From Cellulosimicrobium marinum (GTDB taxonomy: Bacteria; Actinomycetota; Actinomycetes; Actinomycetales; Cellulomonadaceae), in the NCBI RefSeq assembly GCF_020551945.1, contig NZ_JAJBZH010000002.1, forward strand, positions 310,001-374,000: a stretch of 64,000 nt of DNA, in the 5' to 3' direction. Position 1 is the stretch's first letter. The number at the start of each line of letters is the position of its first letter. The notes beneath the pieces are model-generated. The model ran no database searches. It saw only the letters and a program-made list of their open reading frames with translations, and was not told the DNA's origin. Position numbers and translations under genes: made by a program. Positions 1 through 7,685 of the stretch are shown here, piece after piece.

Positions 1-197
1 TCCTCGCGGTGGTGCTCGCCGACGCCGAAGAAGTCGACGCCCACCTCGTCCGCGAGCACGGCCTCCGCGACGACGTCCCGGACGGTGCGTGCGGCGGTGA
101 CGGGTGAGCCGTCGGGACCGGCGGTGACGTCGCCGAAGGTGTCGAGACCGAGCTCCACGTGCTCCGGGGAGGGGCGCTCGGCCGGGGCGGTGCTCAC
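1..197 (-). CDS. LLM-class flavin-dependent oxidoreductase, N-terminal part (runs off the window)
   Basis: Only the first 65 or so residues are present; the gene continues beyond the left edge. The GTG start is at 197-195, two bases after the stop of the upstream gene on the same strand, which suggests co-transcription. The readable N-terminus has the pattern LGLDTFGDVT, then a helix with EAVLADEVGVDFFGVGEHH. That is the first beta strand, helix and active-site loop of bacterial luciferase-like monooxygenases, which use FMN or F420. The substrate cannot be told from this fragment. The family call rests on pattern recognition of a short piece, so I hold it with moderate confidence. Confidence 0.7.
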   Translation of the reverse strand, partial: MSTAPAERPSPEHVELGLDTFGDVTAGPDGSPVTAARTVRDVVAEAVLADEVGVDFFGVGEHHRE

Positions 198-199
198 GG

Positions 200-700
200 T
201 CAGGCCGTCGCCCGGCTCGTCTCGCCCCGCAGCTCGTCGATGTGCGCGCGCAGGCGCTCCAGCGCGACGGCGACGCCCTCGCCCGCGTCGTGGGCGAGAC
301 CCGTGACGTACCGGAGCTGGGCGGCGGCGGCGTCGAGGGCGACCTGCGCGTCGGCGAGGGCGATCCCGGCACGGCCGTCGGCGGCGGCGTCGGCGTCCCG
401 TGCGCGGGCGAGCGCGGCGCGGGCCTCGTCGGTCGCGGCCTGCACGGACTCGGTCGCGTCGAGCACGTCGTTGCGCAGCGCGGGGGAGAGGACGGGGAGC
501 TGGGAGGTGACGCGCTCGAGGTCGTCGCCGATCGTCTCGGTCTGGACCTGCGCGTCGGCGATGAGGTCCTCGACGTCCGCGGCGGTGGCGGACGGGCCGA
601 GGGGGAGCATCATGCCGAGGGCGAGGAGGCTGGCTGCGGCGAAGCGCGCGCCTCCGCGGCCGCGCGGCGCGGGGGCCGGGGTGCTCGTCCTCGCTGACAT
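200..700 (-). CDS. secreted coiled-coil protein of unknown function
   Basis: This 166-residue protein starts with a basic segment and a hydrophobic stretch (about residues 17-35, ending SATAA), a likely signal peptide. The rest is Ala/Glu/Asp/Arg-rich and strongly helical, probably a coiled coil. No catalytic motif is visible. The ATG at 700-698 is preceded by CAGAAT seven bases upstream, which could be the -10 box of a leaderless transcript. It resembles the lipoprotein at 7864-8376: both share an IGDD motif, DEAR, a LADA...AL heptad and a C-terminal DELRGE/DDLRGE end. It lies directly upstream of the luciferase-like gene. The function is unknown. Confidence 0.75.
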   Translation of the reverse strand: MSARTSTPAPAPRGRGGARFAAASLLALGMMLPLGPSATAADVEDLIADAQVQTETIGDDLERVTSQLPVLSPALRNDVLDATESVQAATDEARAALARARDADAAADGRAGIALADAQVALDAAAAQLRYVTGLAHDAGEGVAVALERLRAHIDELRGETSRATA

Positions 701-804
701 GGTCACGATTCTGACGGGCCTTCCTGGGAAGCACCAGGGAATCCACGGGCGAAGTGTGGAGATCTCGCACACACCCGCTGGCCCCAGCACTCCTCCGGGA
801 GGCG

Positions 805-1674
805 TCACGCCCGGGCGAGGCGGCGCCGTCGGGCCCGCGAGAGGGCCGTCGTGACGAGCCCGTGCCGGGGGCCGAACAGGTACGCCAGCGCGAACACGAC
901 CCCGAGCGTCACGACGACCGTGCCGCCCGACGCCGTGTCGAGCCAGTAGCTCGCGAGGATCCCGACGACGCCGCTCAGCGTGGCGACGAGCGGCGAGATC
1001 CACAGCATGCGGGAGAAGCGGTCGGTGAGCAGGTACGCGGTCGCGCCGGGCGTGATGAGCAGTGCGACGACGAGCACCACGCCCACGGCCTGCAGCGCGA
1101 CGACGACCGTGAGCGCGAGGAGGCCGAGGAGGAGGGCCCCGAGGCGGCGCGGCGAGAGGCCGACGGCGTGCGCGTGCACGGGGTCGAACGCGTAGAGCGT
1201 GAGGTCGCGACGCTTGAGCACGACGACCCCGAGCGTCACGGCGCCGAGCACGAGCACCTGGAGCAGGTCGGCGCGCGACACCCCGAGGAGGTTGCCGAAG
1301 AGGATGTGGTTGAGGTCGACCTGGCTCGGCGTGACGGAGATGAGCACGAGGCCGAGCGCGAACAGCGTGGTGAACACGACGCCGATCGCGGCGTCCTCCT
1401 TGACCCGGCTCGTGTCGCGCACGGCACCGATGAGCAGCACGGCGAGCAGCCCGAACAGCAGCGCGCCGAGCGCGAACGGCGCGCCCACGACGTACGCGAG
1501 CACGACGCCCGGCAGCACGGCGTGCGAGACGGCGTCGCCCATGAGCGACCAGCCGACCAGCACGAGCCAGCACGACAGCACGCCGCACACGACCCCCGCG
1601 GTGACGGTCACGGCGAGCGCCGTCCGGACGAACTCGAACGACAGCGGCTCGGCGAGCAGGTCCCACGCGGTCAC
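805..1674 (-). CDS. metal ABC transporter permease (ABC-3 family)
   Basis: This 289-residue integral membrane protein has eight or nine hydrophobic segments and belongs to the ABC-3 permease family (ZnuB/MntB/TroC type). Typical stretches are the GDAVSHAVLPG loop near the N-terminus and the VLVVALLITPGATAYLL segment in the C-terminal half. The GTG start at 1674-1672 overlaps the TGA of the ATPase gene by four bases (GTGA), so translation is coupled. It forms the channel for the ATPase at 1671-2435 and the binding protein at 2432-3394. The short basic C-terminal tail (RARRRRLARA) is cytoplasmic. The binding protein suggests Mn2+ or Fe2+ rather than Zn2+ as substrate. Confidence 0.93.
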   Translation of the reverse strand: MTAWDLLAEPLSFEFVRTALAVTVTAGVVCGVLSCWLVLVGWSLMGDAVSHAVLPGVVLAYVVGAPFALGALLFGLLAVLLIGAVRDTSRVKEDAAIGVVFTTLFALGLVLISVTPSQVDLNHILFGNLLGVSRADLLQVLVLGAVTLGVVVLKRRDLTLYAFDPVHAHAVGLSPRRLGALLLGLLALTVVVALQAVGVVLVVALLITPGATAYLLTDRFSRMLWISPLVATLSGVVGILASYWLDTASGGTVVVTLGVVFALAYLFGPRHGLVTTALSRARRRRLARA

Positions 1675-2435
1675 GGCGCGACCTCCAGGCCGAACGCGAG
1701 CGCGAGGTTCTCCGGGCGCAGCACCTCGTCCGGCGTCGAGTGGAGCAGGACGCGCTGCTGGAGCAGGACGGCCTCGTCGGCGAGCGCGGGGAGGGCGTGC
1801 AGGTCGTGGGTGGAGACGAGGACGGTCGCGCCGCCCGCCGCGAGCTCGCGCAGAAGCGCGGTGATCGTCGCCTCGGAGCGCTTGTCGACGCCCGCGAACG
1901 GCTCGTCGAGCAGGAGGATCGTCGCGCCCTGCGCGAGCCCGCGCGCGACGAACGCGCGCTTGCGCTGCCCGCCCGACAGCGCGCCGATCTGCCGCCCCGC
2001 GAGGTCGGTGAGGTCGACGCGCTCGAGCGCGTGGTCGACGGCCTCGCGGTCGGCCGGCCGGGTGCGGCGCGTGAAGCCCTGGAAGCCGTAGCGGCCCGTC
2101 ATGACGACGTCGCGCACGCTGAGCGGGAACGCCCAGTCGACGTGCTCGCTCTGCGGCACGTACCCCACGGCCTGGGCGCGCCGGGCGCGCGCGGGCAGGG
2201 CGCCGTCGACCAGGACGGTGCCGTGGTCGGGGCGGACCATGCCCATGACCACCTTGAACAGGGTCGACTTGCCGGACCCGTTCATCCCGACCAGCCCGCA
2301 CACCGTCCCCGGCCCGTCCGCGCTCCCCAGCGCGAGGGTCGCGCGGTCGAGCGCGCGCACGTCGCCGTAGTGGACGGTGACGTCCCGCACGTCGATCGCG
2401 GGCGTGCCCGACGGCGCCCGGTCGCCCGCGCTCAT
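1671..2435 (-). CDS. metal ABC transporter ATP-binding protein
   Basis: The 254-residue protein has the full ABC ATPase motif set: Walker A GMNGSGKST (residues 50-58), a Q-loop in YVPQSEHVDW, signature LSGGQRKR (153-160), Walker B LLLDEPF and the switch His in STHD. YVPQ followed by DWxFP is characteristic of manganese/zinc importers (MntB/TroB group). The ATG at 2435-2433 overlaps the stop of the binding-protein gene (ATGA), and its own stop overlaps the permease start (GTGA), so the three genes are a tightly coupled operon. It energises uptake at the inner face of the membrane. The metal is inferred from the partner lipoprotein. Confidence 0.94.
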   Translation of the reverse strand: MSAGDRAPSGTPAIDVRDVTVHYGDVRALDRATLALGSADGPGTVCGLVGMNGSGKSTLFKVVMGMVRPDHGTVLVDGALPARARRAQAVGYVPQSEHVDWAFPLSVRDVVMTGRYGFQGFTRRTRPADREAVDHALERVDLTDLAGRQIGALSGGQRKRAFVARGLAQGATILLLDEPFAGVDKRSEATITALLRELAAGGATVLVSTHDLHALPALADEAVLLQQRVLLHSTPDEVLRPENLALAFGLEVAP

Positions 2436-3394
2436 TCGCCGCCTCCCGCGGGGGTACCCGTGAGCCCCGCGACGATCGTGTCGGCGTCGTGGCGCAGCAG
2501 GTCGAGGTAGGTCGGCACGGGCCCGTCGGGCTCGGACAGGGAGTCGACGTACAGGACGCCGCCGAACCGCGCTCCCGTGGCCTCGACGACGCGCTGCATC
2601 GGCGCGTCGGAGACGGTGGACTCGCAGAACACGGCGGGGACGTCGTCGGCCTCCACGGCCTCGATGGTCCCGGCGACCTGCTGCGGCGTCGCCTGCTGCT
2701 CGGCGTTGACGGGCCACAGGTAGTGCTCGGTGAGGCCGACGTCCCGTGCGAGGTAGGAGAACGCGCCCTCGCACGTGACGAGCGCGCGGTGCTCGGCGGG
2801 GAGGGTGTCGAGCGCGGCGGTGAGCTCGTCGTGCACGGCGCCGATCTCGGCGGCGTACTCCTCGGCGGCGGTGCGGTAGTCGTCGGCGTGCTCCGGGTCG
2901 AGGTCGGCGAACGCCTCGGCCATGGTGCGCGCGTAGAGCTGGCCGTTGACGGGCGACATCCACGCGTGCGGGTTCGCGGTGCCGCGGTACTCCTCGGCCG
3001 TGTCGTCGCCCAACGGGATGGTCTCGACGCCCTCGCTCACGACGACGTGCGGCGCGTCCACGTCGCCGAGGAAGCGGTCGAACCACGCCTCCAGCCCGAG
3101 GCCGTTGTCGAGGACCAGGTCGGCGTCCGCGGCGCGCCGCAGGTCGCCCGGCGTGGGCTCGTAGCCGTGGATCTCCGCGCCGACCTTGGTGATCGACTCG
3201 ACGCGCAGGTGGTCGCCCGCGACGTTCTCGGCCATGTCCGCGAGGACGGTGAAGGTCGTGAGGACGACGGGCCGGTCGTCGCTCCCGGCGGCCGCCGAGC
3301 CGCTCTCCGTCCCGGCCGAGCACGCGGCGAGCGCGAGCGTCGTGGCGAGCGCCGCACCACTGGTCAGGGGTGCCCGGAGAGAAAAGTTCGGCAT
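2432..3394 (-). CDS. manganese/iron-type ABC transporter substrate-binding lipoprotein
   Basis: The 320-residue precursor has a short signal peptide and lipobox LALAAC (Cys25). It is a cluster A-I metal-binding protein (TroA/PsaA/MntA fold). The four expected ligands are visible: His76 (IHGYEP), His143 (NPHAWMSP), Glu209 (CEGAFSY) and Asp284 (YVDSLSEPDG). The H-H-E-D set matches Mn2+-binding PsaA, and the His-rich loop typical of zinc importers is absent, so Mn2+ (or Fe2+) is the likely substrate. I chose the ATG at 3394 because a TTGGAC-N17-TAGATT promoter ends seven bases before it. An upstream in-frame ATG at 3424 would lie inside that promoter. It heads the metal operon. Confidence 0.93.
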   Translation of the reverse strand: MPNFSLRAPLTSGAALATTLALAACSAGTESGSAAAGSDDRPVVLTTFTVLADMAENVAGDHLRVESITKVGAEIHGYEPTPGDLRRAADADLVLDNGLGLEAWFDRFLGDVDAPHVVVSEGVETIPLGDDTAEEYRGTANPHAWMSPVNGQLYARTMAEAFADLDPEHADDYRTAAEEYAAEIGAVHDELTAALDTLPAEHRALVTCEGAFSYLARDVGLTEHYLWPVNAEQQATPQQVAGTIEAVEADDVPAVFCESTVSDAPMQRVVEATGARFGGVLYVDSLSEPDGPVPTYLDLLRHDADTIVAGLTGTPAGGGE

Positions 3395-3430
3395 ACCGAA
3401 GAATCTAGCGCGGGTCACCTTCATGTCCAA
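3387..3430 (-). promoter_or_regulatory. promoter and palindromic operator candidate of the metal ABC operon
   Basis: On the minus strand, -35 TTGGAC (3430-3425), a 17-bp spacer and -10 TAGATT (3407-3402) lie seven bases before the ATG at 3394, so the mRNA is probably leaderless. The palindrome TTCGG-N4-CCGAA (3400-3387) spans the predicted transcription start and the start codon, an ideal position for a repressor. A DtxR/MntR-type metalloregulator is the natural candidate, but I do not recognise this exact motif. Confidence 0.72.
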
Positions 3431-3450
3431 GCGGAAGGCCCCGATCCGTT

Positions 3451-3474
3451 GAGGTAGTACTCCAGTACTCCCTC
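3451..3474. other. imperfect hairpin between usp and the metal operon
   Basis: GAGGTAGTACT and AGTACTCCCTC form an 11-bp inverted repeat with one mismatch and a 2-base centre. A related GTACTGCCTCG lies 20 bases further on. The element is 27-50 bases downstream of the usp stop and 20 bases upstream of the metal-operon -35 box. It could act as a terminator of usp or as an upstream operator. Confidence 0.4.
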
Positions 3475-3500
3475 GGCAGACCGGGGTACTGCCTCGCCGG

Positions 3501-4406
3501 TCAGGCGGGCGGGGCGTGCACGACGGCGACGGGTCCCGAGGCGTGGTGCAGCACGTCCTGGCTGACCGAGCCGAGCAGCATGCCCCGGACGTCGCCGCGG
3601 CCCCGCGACCCGACGACGGTGAGCGTCGCGCCCTTGCCCGCGTCGTGCAGCGCCACCCCCGGCCGGCAGTCGACGAGCAGCGTCTCGACGTCGACCGCGT
3701 CGTGCTCCGCCGTGCGGACCCGGGCGAGCGCGGCCTCGACCGTCCGCGCGGCCTCGTCGTGCGCCGCACGCTCCGCCGCCGCGTACGACGGCGGGTCGTC
3801 CCACGCCGCGGTCGGCACCCGCCACGCGCTCACCGCGACGACGCGGCCCCCGGTCGTCGCGGCCTCGCCGAGCGCGAAGCGCAGCGCGGCGTCCGCGTGC
3901 TCCGACCCGTCGACGCCCACGACGACGTCCGCGCTCCGGGGCTCGCGCGGCGCGTCCGGCGGCACGACCACGACGGGGACGGGGCTGCGGGCGGCGAGCC
4001 GCGTCGAGACGGACCCGAAGAACGCGGACGCGACAGAGCCCAGCCCGCGCGTGCCCACGACCACGAGGTCGGCGGCCTTCGCGGCGTCGAGCAGGACCTC
4101 CGACGGCGCCCCGGACCGCAGCGCGGTCCGCACCGGGACCGAGCGGTCGAGCCGGGCGGCGCGGTCCACGGCCGCCTCGAGCACGGGCTCGCCGTACGCG
4201 GCCACGTCCTCCACGGTCGGGTAGTACGCGCCGCCCATGAACGGCGACGTCACCACCGGCACGTTCACGACGTGCACGATCCACAGCAGCGCCCCGCGCC
4301 GGGACGCCTCGTGCACGGCCAGGTCCAGCGCGCGGCCGCTCGTCGTGCTGCCGTCCACGCCGACCATCACCACCGGCCCCTCGCCGGTGCGGTCCTCCCT
4401 GCTCAT
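3501..4406 (-). CDS. universal stress protein with two UspA domains
   Basis: This is a 301-residue cytoplasmic protein with tandem UspA domains (about 12-148 and 155-298). Each keeps the ATP-binding signature G-x2-G-x9-G-S: GTRG...GS in the first and GSRG...GS in the second, so both domains should bind ATP. The ATG at 4406 is preferred over a GTG nine bases upstream because GAGGTGAGG precedes it. Tandem UspA proteins of this size belong to the DosR dormancy regulon in mycobacteria. The gene is divergent from a DevR-like regulator, and a Dos-box-like site lies 121 bp upstream, so hypoxia or redox control is likely. Confidence 0.93.
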   Translation of the reverse strand: MSREDRTGEGPVVMVGVDGSTTSGRALDLAVHEASRRGALLWIVHVVNVPVVTSPFMGGAYYPTVEDVAAYGEPVLEAAVDRAARLDRSVPVRTALRSGAPSEVLLDAAKAADLVVVGTRGLGSVASAFFGSVSTRLAARSPVPVVVVPPDAPREPRSADVVVGVDGSEHADAALRFALGEAATTGGRVVAVSAWRVPTAAWDDPPSYAAAERAAHDEAARTVEAALARVRTAEHDAVDVETLLVDCRPGVALHDAGKGATLTVVGSRGRGDVRGMLLGSVSQDVLHHASGPVAVVHAPPA

Positions 4407-4526
4407 CGTCCTCACCTCGCCCTCGTCGCGGGGCCCTGCCGCGGGCGCGGTGCCCGTGCGGCCCCGTCCCCTCCTGGATACCGCTCGCGGGCAGGTGTCC
4501 TCGACGGGCGGCGGGCCACGAGCGGC

Positions 4527-4540
4527 GGGACCTTGGTCAC
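4527..4540. promoter_or_regulatory. Dos-box-like site upstream of the devR-like gene
   Basis: GGGACCTTGGTCAC lies between the divergent usp and devR-like genes, 64 bp before the regulator's ATG. It matches the site at 5351-5364 at 12 of 14 positions and resembles the GGGAC...GNCC pattern recognised by DosR/DevR proteins. The assignment is by motif similarity only. Confidence 0.5.
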
Positions 4541-4591
4541 CGATCCGCGCCGTGCCGCCGTCCCGCGGGGGTCGGGCGCCGCACGACGCGC

Positions 4592-4597
4592 TAGGTT
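4592..4597 (+). promoter_or_regulatory. -10 box of leaderless devR-like mRNA
   Basis: TAGGTT ends six bases before the ATG at 4604, which places transcription start at the start codon. No Shine-Dalgarno sequence and no clear -35 box are visible. Confidence 0.6.
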
Positions 4598-4603
4598 GGC
4601 GGC

Positions 4604-5308
4604 ATGGGCACTCCCCACCCGATCCGCGTGTTCCTGCTCGACGACCACGAGGTGGTCCGGCGCGGCGTCGCCGCGCTCCTGGAGGCCGCCGGCGACATCA
4701 CCGTCGTCGGCGAGGCCGGCACGGCCGCCTCCGCGCTCGCCCGCATCCGGGCGACCCGACCCGACGTCGCGATCCTCGACGTGCGCCTCCCCGACGGCTC
4801 CGGCGTCGAGGTGTGCCGCGAGGTGCGGTCGGAGCTGCCGGAGATCGGCTGCCTCATGCTCACGTCGTTCGCGGACGACGAGGCGCTGTTCCAGGCGGTG
4901 CTCGCGGGCGCCTCGGGGTACGTGCTCAAGCAGATCCACGGGTCCGACCTCGTCGGCGCGGTCCGCACCGTCGCCGCCGGAGGGTCCCTCCTCGACCCGT
5001 CGAGCACCGCGCGCGTCCTCGAGCGGCTGCGCCACGCCGCCGACGAGACCCCGGACCGGCTCGAAGGGCTCTCCCAGCAGGAGCGCCAGATCGTCGCGCT
5101 CATCGGGGAAGGGCTGACGAACCGTGAGATCGGCCAGCGCCTCTACCTCGCCGAGAAGACGGTGAAGAACTACGTCTCGCACGTGCTCGCCACGCTCGGC
5201 CTCCAGCGGCGCACCCAGGTCGCGGTCCTCGCGACCGAGATGCGCCAGGAGGAGGCCGGGCGGGACCGCACCACGGGCGGGACCGCCGGTGGGCAGCCGC
5301 GTCCCTGA
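4604..5308 (+). CDS. DevR/NarL-family response regulator
   Basis: The 234-residue protein has a receiver domain (about 7-125) and a LuxR-type helix-turn-helix (about 155-215). Phosphorylation residues are present: acidic pair Asp13/Asp14, phospho-acceptor Asp59 (ILDVRLPDGSG), Thr87 and Lys109 (GYVLKQI). The DNA-binding helices read LTNREIGQRL and LAEKTVKNYVSHVL, very close to DevR/DosR proteins. The mRNA looks leaderless. The DevS-like kinase at 5834-6997 is the likely partner, although it sits two genes away on the other strand. Candidate binding sites GGGACCTTNGKCAC lie upstream of this gene and of the next one. It probably controls a hypoxia/nitric-oxide type stress response. Confidence 0.92.
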   Translation: MGTPHPIRVFLLDDHEVVRRGVAALLEAAGDITVVGEAGTAASALARIRATRPDVAILDVRLPDGSGVEVCREVRSELPEIGCLMLTSFADDEALFQAVLAGASGYVLKQIHGSDLVGAVRTVAAGGSLLDPSSTARVLERLRHAADETPDRLEGLSQQERQIVALIGEGLTNREIGQRLYLAEKTVKNYVSHVLATLGLQRRTQVAVLATEMRQEEAGRDRTTGGTAGGQPRP

Positions 5309-5350
5309 CGCCCCCGGCCCCGGGGGCGGGCCCGGCGACCACGCGTCGTC

Positions 5351-5364
5351 GGGACCTTCGGCAC
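5351..5364. promoter_or_regulatory. Dos-box-like site upstream of the PNPOx-like gene
   Basis: GGGACCTTCGGCAC lies 36 bp before the ATG at 5400. It is nearly identical to the site at 4527-4540 and resembles DosR half-sites. The repeated occurrence within one small cluster strengthens both calls. Confidence 0.5.
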
Positions 5365-5399
5365 TCCCGGACCCGACGGCGCGGCGCGACGATGGCGAC

Positions 5400-5828
5400 A
5401 TGGAGACGACGGCGCGGGTGGCCACCCGGGAGGCGGGGCTCGTGGAGCTCGCGCCCGAGGAGAGCTACGCCCTCCTCGCGACCGTGCCCGTGGGCCGCAT
5501 CGTCTACACCGACCACGCCCTGCCCGCGATCCAGCCGGTGAACTTCGTGCTCGACGGGCCCGACGTCGTGTTCCGCACCGGCGAGGGGTCGAAGCTCGCC
5601 GTCGCGGCGAGCCGTGCCGTCGTCGCGTTCGAGGCCGACTCGTTCGACGCGCAGGCACGCAGCGGCTGGTCCGTCGTGCTCGTGGGCCGCACGTACGAGG
5701 TCACCGACCCGGCCGAGCGCGCACGCCTGCTCGACCTCCCGCTCGTCACCTTCGTGCCCGGCGAGCGCGACCGCGTCATCAAGGTCGTCCCGCGCATCGT
5801 CACCGGACGGCGCATCGAGCGCCCCTGA
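5400..5828 (+). CDS. pyridoxamine 5'-phosphate oxidase-family protein
   Basis: The 142-residue protein has the split-barrel flavin-binding fold (Pyridox_ox_2 type). It starts with a 'cysteine-free' ExxYALLATVPVGRI motif and continues with the PVNFVLDGPDVVFRTGEGSKL strand pair common in DosR-regulon members of mycobacteria. These proteins bind FMN, F420 or heme; the substrate is not known. A Dos-box-like site lies just upstream. The gene meets the convergent sensor-kinase gene with only five bases between their stop codons. It is likely a redox or nitrosative-stress enzyme regulated with the neighbouring usp gene. Confidence 0.88.
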   Translation: METTARVATREAGLVELAPEESYALLATVPVGRIVYTDHALPAIQPVNFVLDGPDVVFRTGEGSKLAVAASRAVVAFEADSFDAQARSGWSVVLVGRTYEVTDPAERARLLDLPLVTFVPGERDRVIKVVPRIVTGRRIERP

Positions 5829-5833
5829 CGCCC

Positions 5834-6997
5834 CTACCCGAGGGGCGCCCACCACTCGAGGCGGGTGCCGGCGTCGGGCAGCGCGGTGACGGTGCAACCC
5901 CCGCCGAGCGACGACGCGCGGGCGGCCATGTTGCGCAGGCCGGAGCGTCGGCCGCCCGCGCGGATGCCGACGCCGTCGTCGGTCACGGTGAGGCGGGCCT
6001 CGTGGGCGGTGACGCGCAGGTGGACGTGGACGGCGTGCGCGCCCGCGTGGCGGGCGACGTTGGTGAGGGACTCGCCGAGCACGACGACGAGCTGGTCGGC
6101 GATCTCGGCCGGGAGGCTGGGCGCGCCCTCGGTGACGCCGGCGCCCGACCGTTCGCCGACCACCTCGACGTCCACGTCCGGGGCGAAGCCGAGGACCGTC
6201 GTGGCAGCGGCGGCCTGGGCGCGCAGGCGGTCCTCGATGGACGGCGCGTCGGGGTCGGCGGCCGTGTGCAGGGCGAAGATGGTGGACCGGATCTGCCGGA
6301 TGGTCTCGTCGAGGTCGGACACCGTCTCCTCGATGCGGGACCGCACCGCGGGCTCGACGACGAGCGGCTGCACGCTCATGAGGGACATCGCGGACGCGAA
6401 GAGGCGCTGGATGACGACGTCGTGCAGGTCGCGGGCGATGCGGTCCCGGTCCTCCAGGACGCCGACCTGCTTCGCCCGCCCGTACAGGCGGGCGTTCTCG
6501 ATCGCGACGCCCGCCGCCGCGGCGAGCGCGACGACGGCGGCCTCGTCCTCGTCGTCGAAGGGCGCGCCGTCGGCGGTGTCGGTGAGGTAGAGGTTGCCGA
6601 ACACGGTGTCGCGCACCCGGACGGGCACGCCGAGGAACGTGTGCATGGGCGGGTGGCCCTCGGGGAACCCGGCCGAGCGCACGTCGTCGGCGATCTCGGG
6701 GACGCGGATGGGTTCCGGGTGGTCGATGAGCTCGCCGAGCAGGCCCTCGCCGTGCGGCCAGTGGTCGATCGCGGCGACCTCGTCGTCCGTGAGGCCGAGG
6801 GGCAGGAACTGCGTGAGCCGTTCCCGCCCGCTGGGGTCCAGCACGCCGAGGGCGCCGTACCGGGCCCCGGTGAGGTCCATCGCGGCCGCCACGATGCGGC
6901 GCAGCACCACCTCGAGGTCGAGGTCGCTCGTCACCGCCACCACGGCGTCCAGGACGCGCTGCCCGACGTCGGGGCGCGGGCCGGTCTGTGCGTTCAT
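5834..6997 (-). CDS. DevS-like GAF sensor histidine kinase
   Basis: This 387-residue protein has one GAF domain (about 14-170), a HisKA_3 dimerisation segment with phospho-His192 (RDLHDVVIQRLF) and a C-terminal HATPase with DDGVGI and GLRNMAARA motifs. The GAF segment SAGFPEGHPPMHTFLGVPV is very like the gas-sensing GAF-A of mycobacterial DevS/DosT. His115 and His119 lie where a heme-ligating His is expected, which is inference. Mycobacterial DevS has two GAF domains and this protein only one. The start ATG at 6997 has no strong ribosome-binding site. The likely partner is the response regulator at 4604-5308. Confidence 0.9.
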   Translation of the reverse strand: MNAQTGPRPDVGQRVLDAVVAVTSDLDLEVVLRRIVAAAMDLTGARYGALGVLDPSGRERLTQFLPLGLTDDEVAAIDHWPHGEGLLGELIDHPEPIRVPEIADDVRSAGFPEGHPPMHTFLGVPVRVRDTVFGNLYLTDTADGAPFDDEDEAAVVALAAAAGVAIENARLYGRAKQVGVLEDRDRIARDLHDVVIQRLFASAMSLMSVQPLVVEPAVRSRIEETVSDLDETIRQIRSTIFALHTAADPDAPSIEDRLRAQAAAATTVLGFAPDVDVEVVGERSGAGVTEGAPSLPAEIADQLVVVLGESLTNVARHAGAHAVHVHLRVTAHEARLTVTDDGVGIRAGGRRSGLRNMAARASSLGGGCTVTALPDAGTRLEWWAPLG

Positions 6998-7038
6998 CAC
7001 CCGCAGTCTCTCACCGGGCGGCCGTGGGCAGACGTCAG

Positions 7039-7082
7039 GGCGGGGCGTGCGGGTGGTCTCCCCACCACCCGCACGCCCCGCC
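7039..7082. terminator. 19-bp perfect hairpin downstream of doxX
   Basis: Arms 7039-7057 and 7064-7082 are perfect complements with a 6-base loop (CTCCCC). The hairpin lies between the doxX stop (7179) and the DevS-like start (6997), both on the minus strand. There is no T-tract, as is common in very GC-rich actinobacteria. Confidence 0.7.
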
Positions 7083-7178
7083 ACCGGGGGCCGGCTCTCG
7101 CGGCGACGGCCTCAGATCGTCCCGCGGTCCTGGCTCGCGCCCCCGGACCCGCCGCTCGACGGGGCGGGCGGTCCGGCG

Positions 7179-7646
7179 TCAGACGAGCCAGCGGTTGCTG
7201 CGCACCACCGGCAGGCGCTTCCACGCCGTCCCGAGGCCGAGCACGTCACCGGCTCCGATCATCGCGAGGGCGACGAGCGTCAGCGCCATGGTCAGGTGGT
7301 CGTCGAGGACCGGGTTCGTCTCCAGGGGCAGCGACGCCAGGTACATGAAGAGCAGGAGGAGCGTGCCGCTGACGGCCGCCACCCGCATGCCGATGCCGAG
7401 GATCAGCGCGAGGCCGATGCCGAGCAGGCCGACCATGAACAGCCAGTCGGCCCAGGCGGCGCCCGCCATGCCGTTGAAGAAGCCGGCGAAGGGCCCTTCG
7501 ACGCCCGACAGGTAGCCCGTGGTGGGGCTGCCGCCGTTCACCCAGGCGCGCTCCGCGGGGGTCGCGAAGCCCAGCCCGAACGTCTTGTCGAGGAAGGCCC
7601 AGAGGAAGTAGAAGCCGAGCGCGATGCGCAGCACGCCGAGCACCAC
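7179..7646 (-). CDS. DoxX-family membrane protein (gene interrupted upstream by an amber codon)
   Basis: The reading frame encodes about 155 residues with four hydrophobic segments and the FLWAFLDKTFGLGFATP and GSPTTGYL motifs of the DoxX family, membrane proteins linked to oxidoreductase or thiol-stress complexes. The natural start is probably the ATG at 7748, which has a good AGGGGA site, but codon 21 of that frame is TAG (7688-7686). The coordinates given use the first downstream GTG (7646), which lies before the first membrane segment and has only a weak GCAGG. The core is intact, so it may be made by reinitiation, or the gene may be freshly inactivated. It sits next to the dormancy-type cluster. 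Confidence 0.75.
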   Translation of the reverse strand: MVLGVLRIALGFYFLWAFLDKTFGLGFATPAERAWVNGGSPTTGYLSGVEGPFAGFFNGMAGAAWADWLFMVGLLGIGLALILGIGMRVAAVSGTLLLLFMYLASLPLETNPVLDDHLTMALTLVALAMIGAGDVLGLGTAWKRLPVVRSNRWLV

Positions 7647-7685
7647 CTGCGTCGGGCGGCCGGCCCGTGCGGCGAGCCCGAGGCT

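Noticed and set aside
3394-3424. Upstream ATG at 3424 as start of the metal-binding lipoprotein
   Set aside because: It lies between the -35 and -10 boxes of the best promoter, and the resulting signal peptide would be unusually long before the hydrophobic core.
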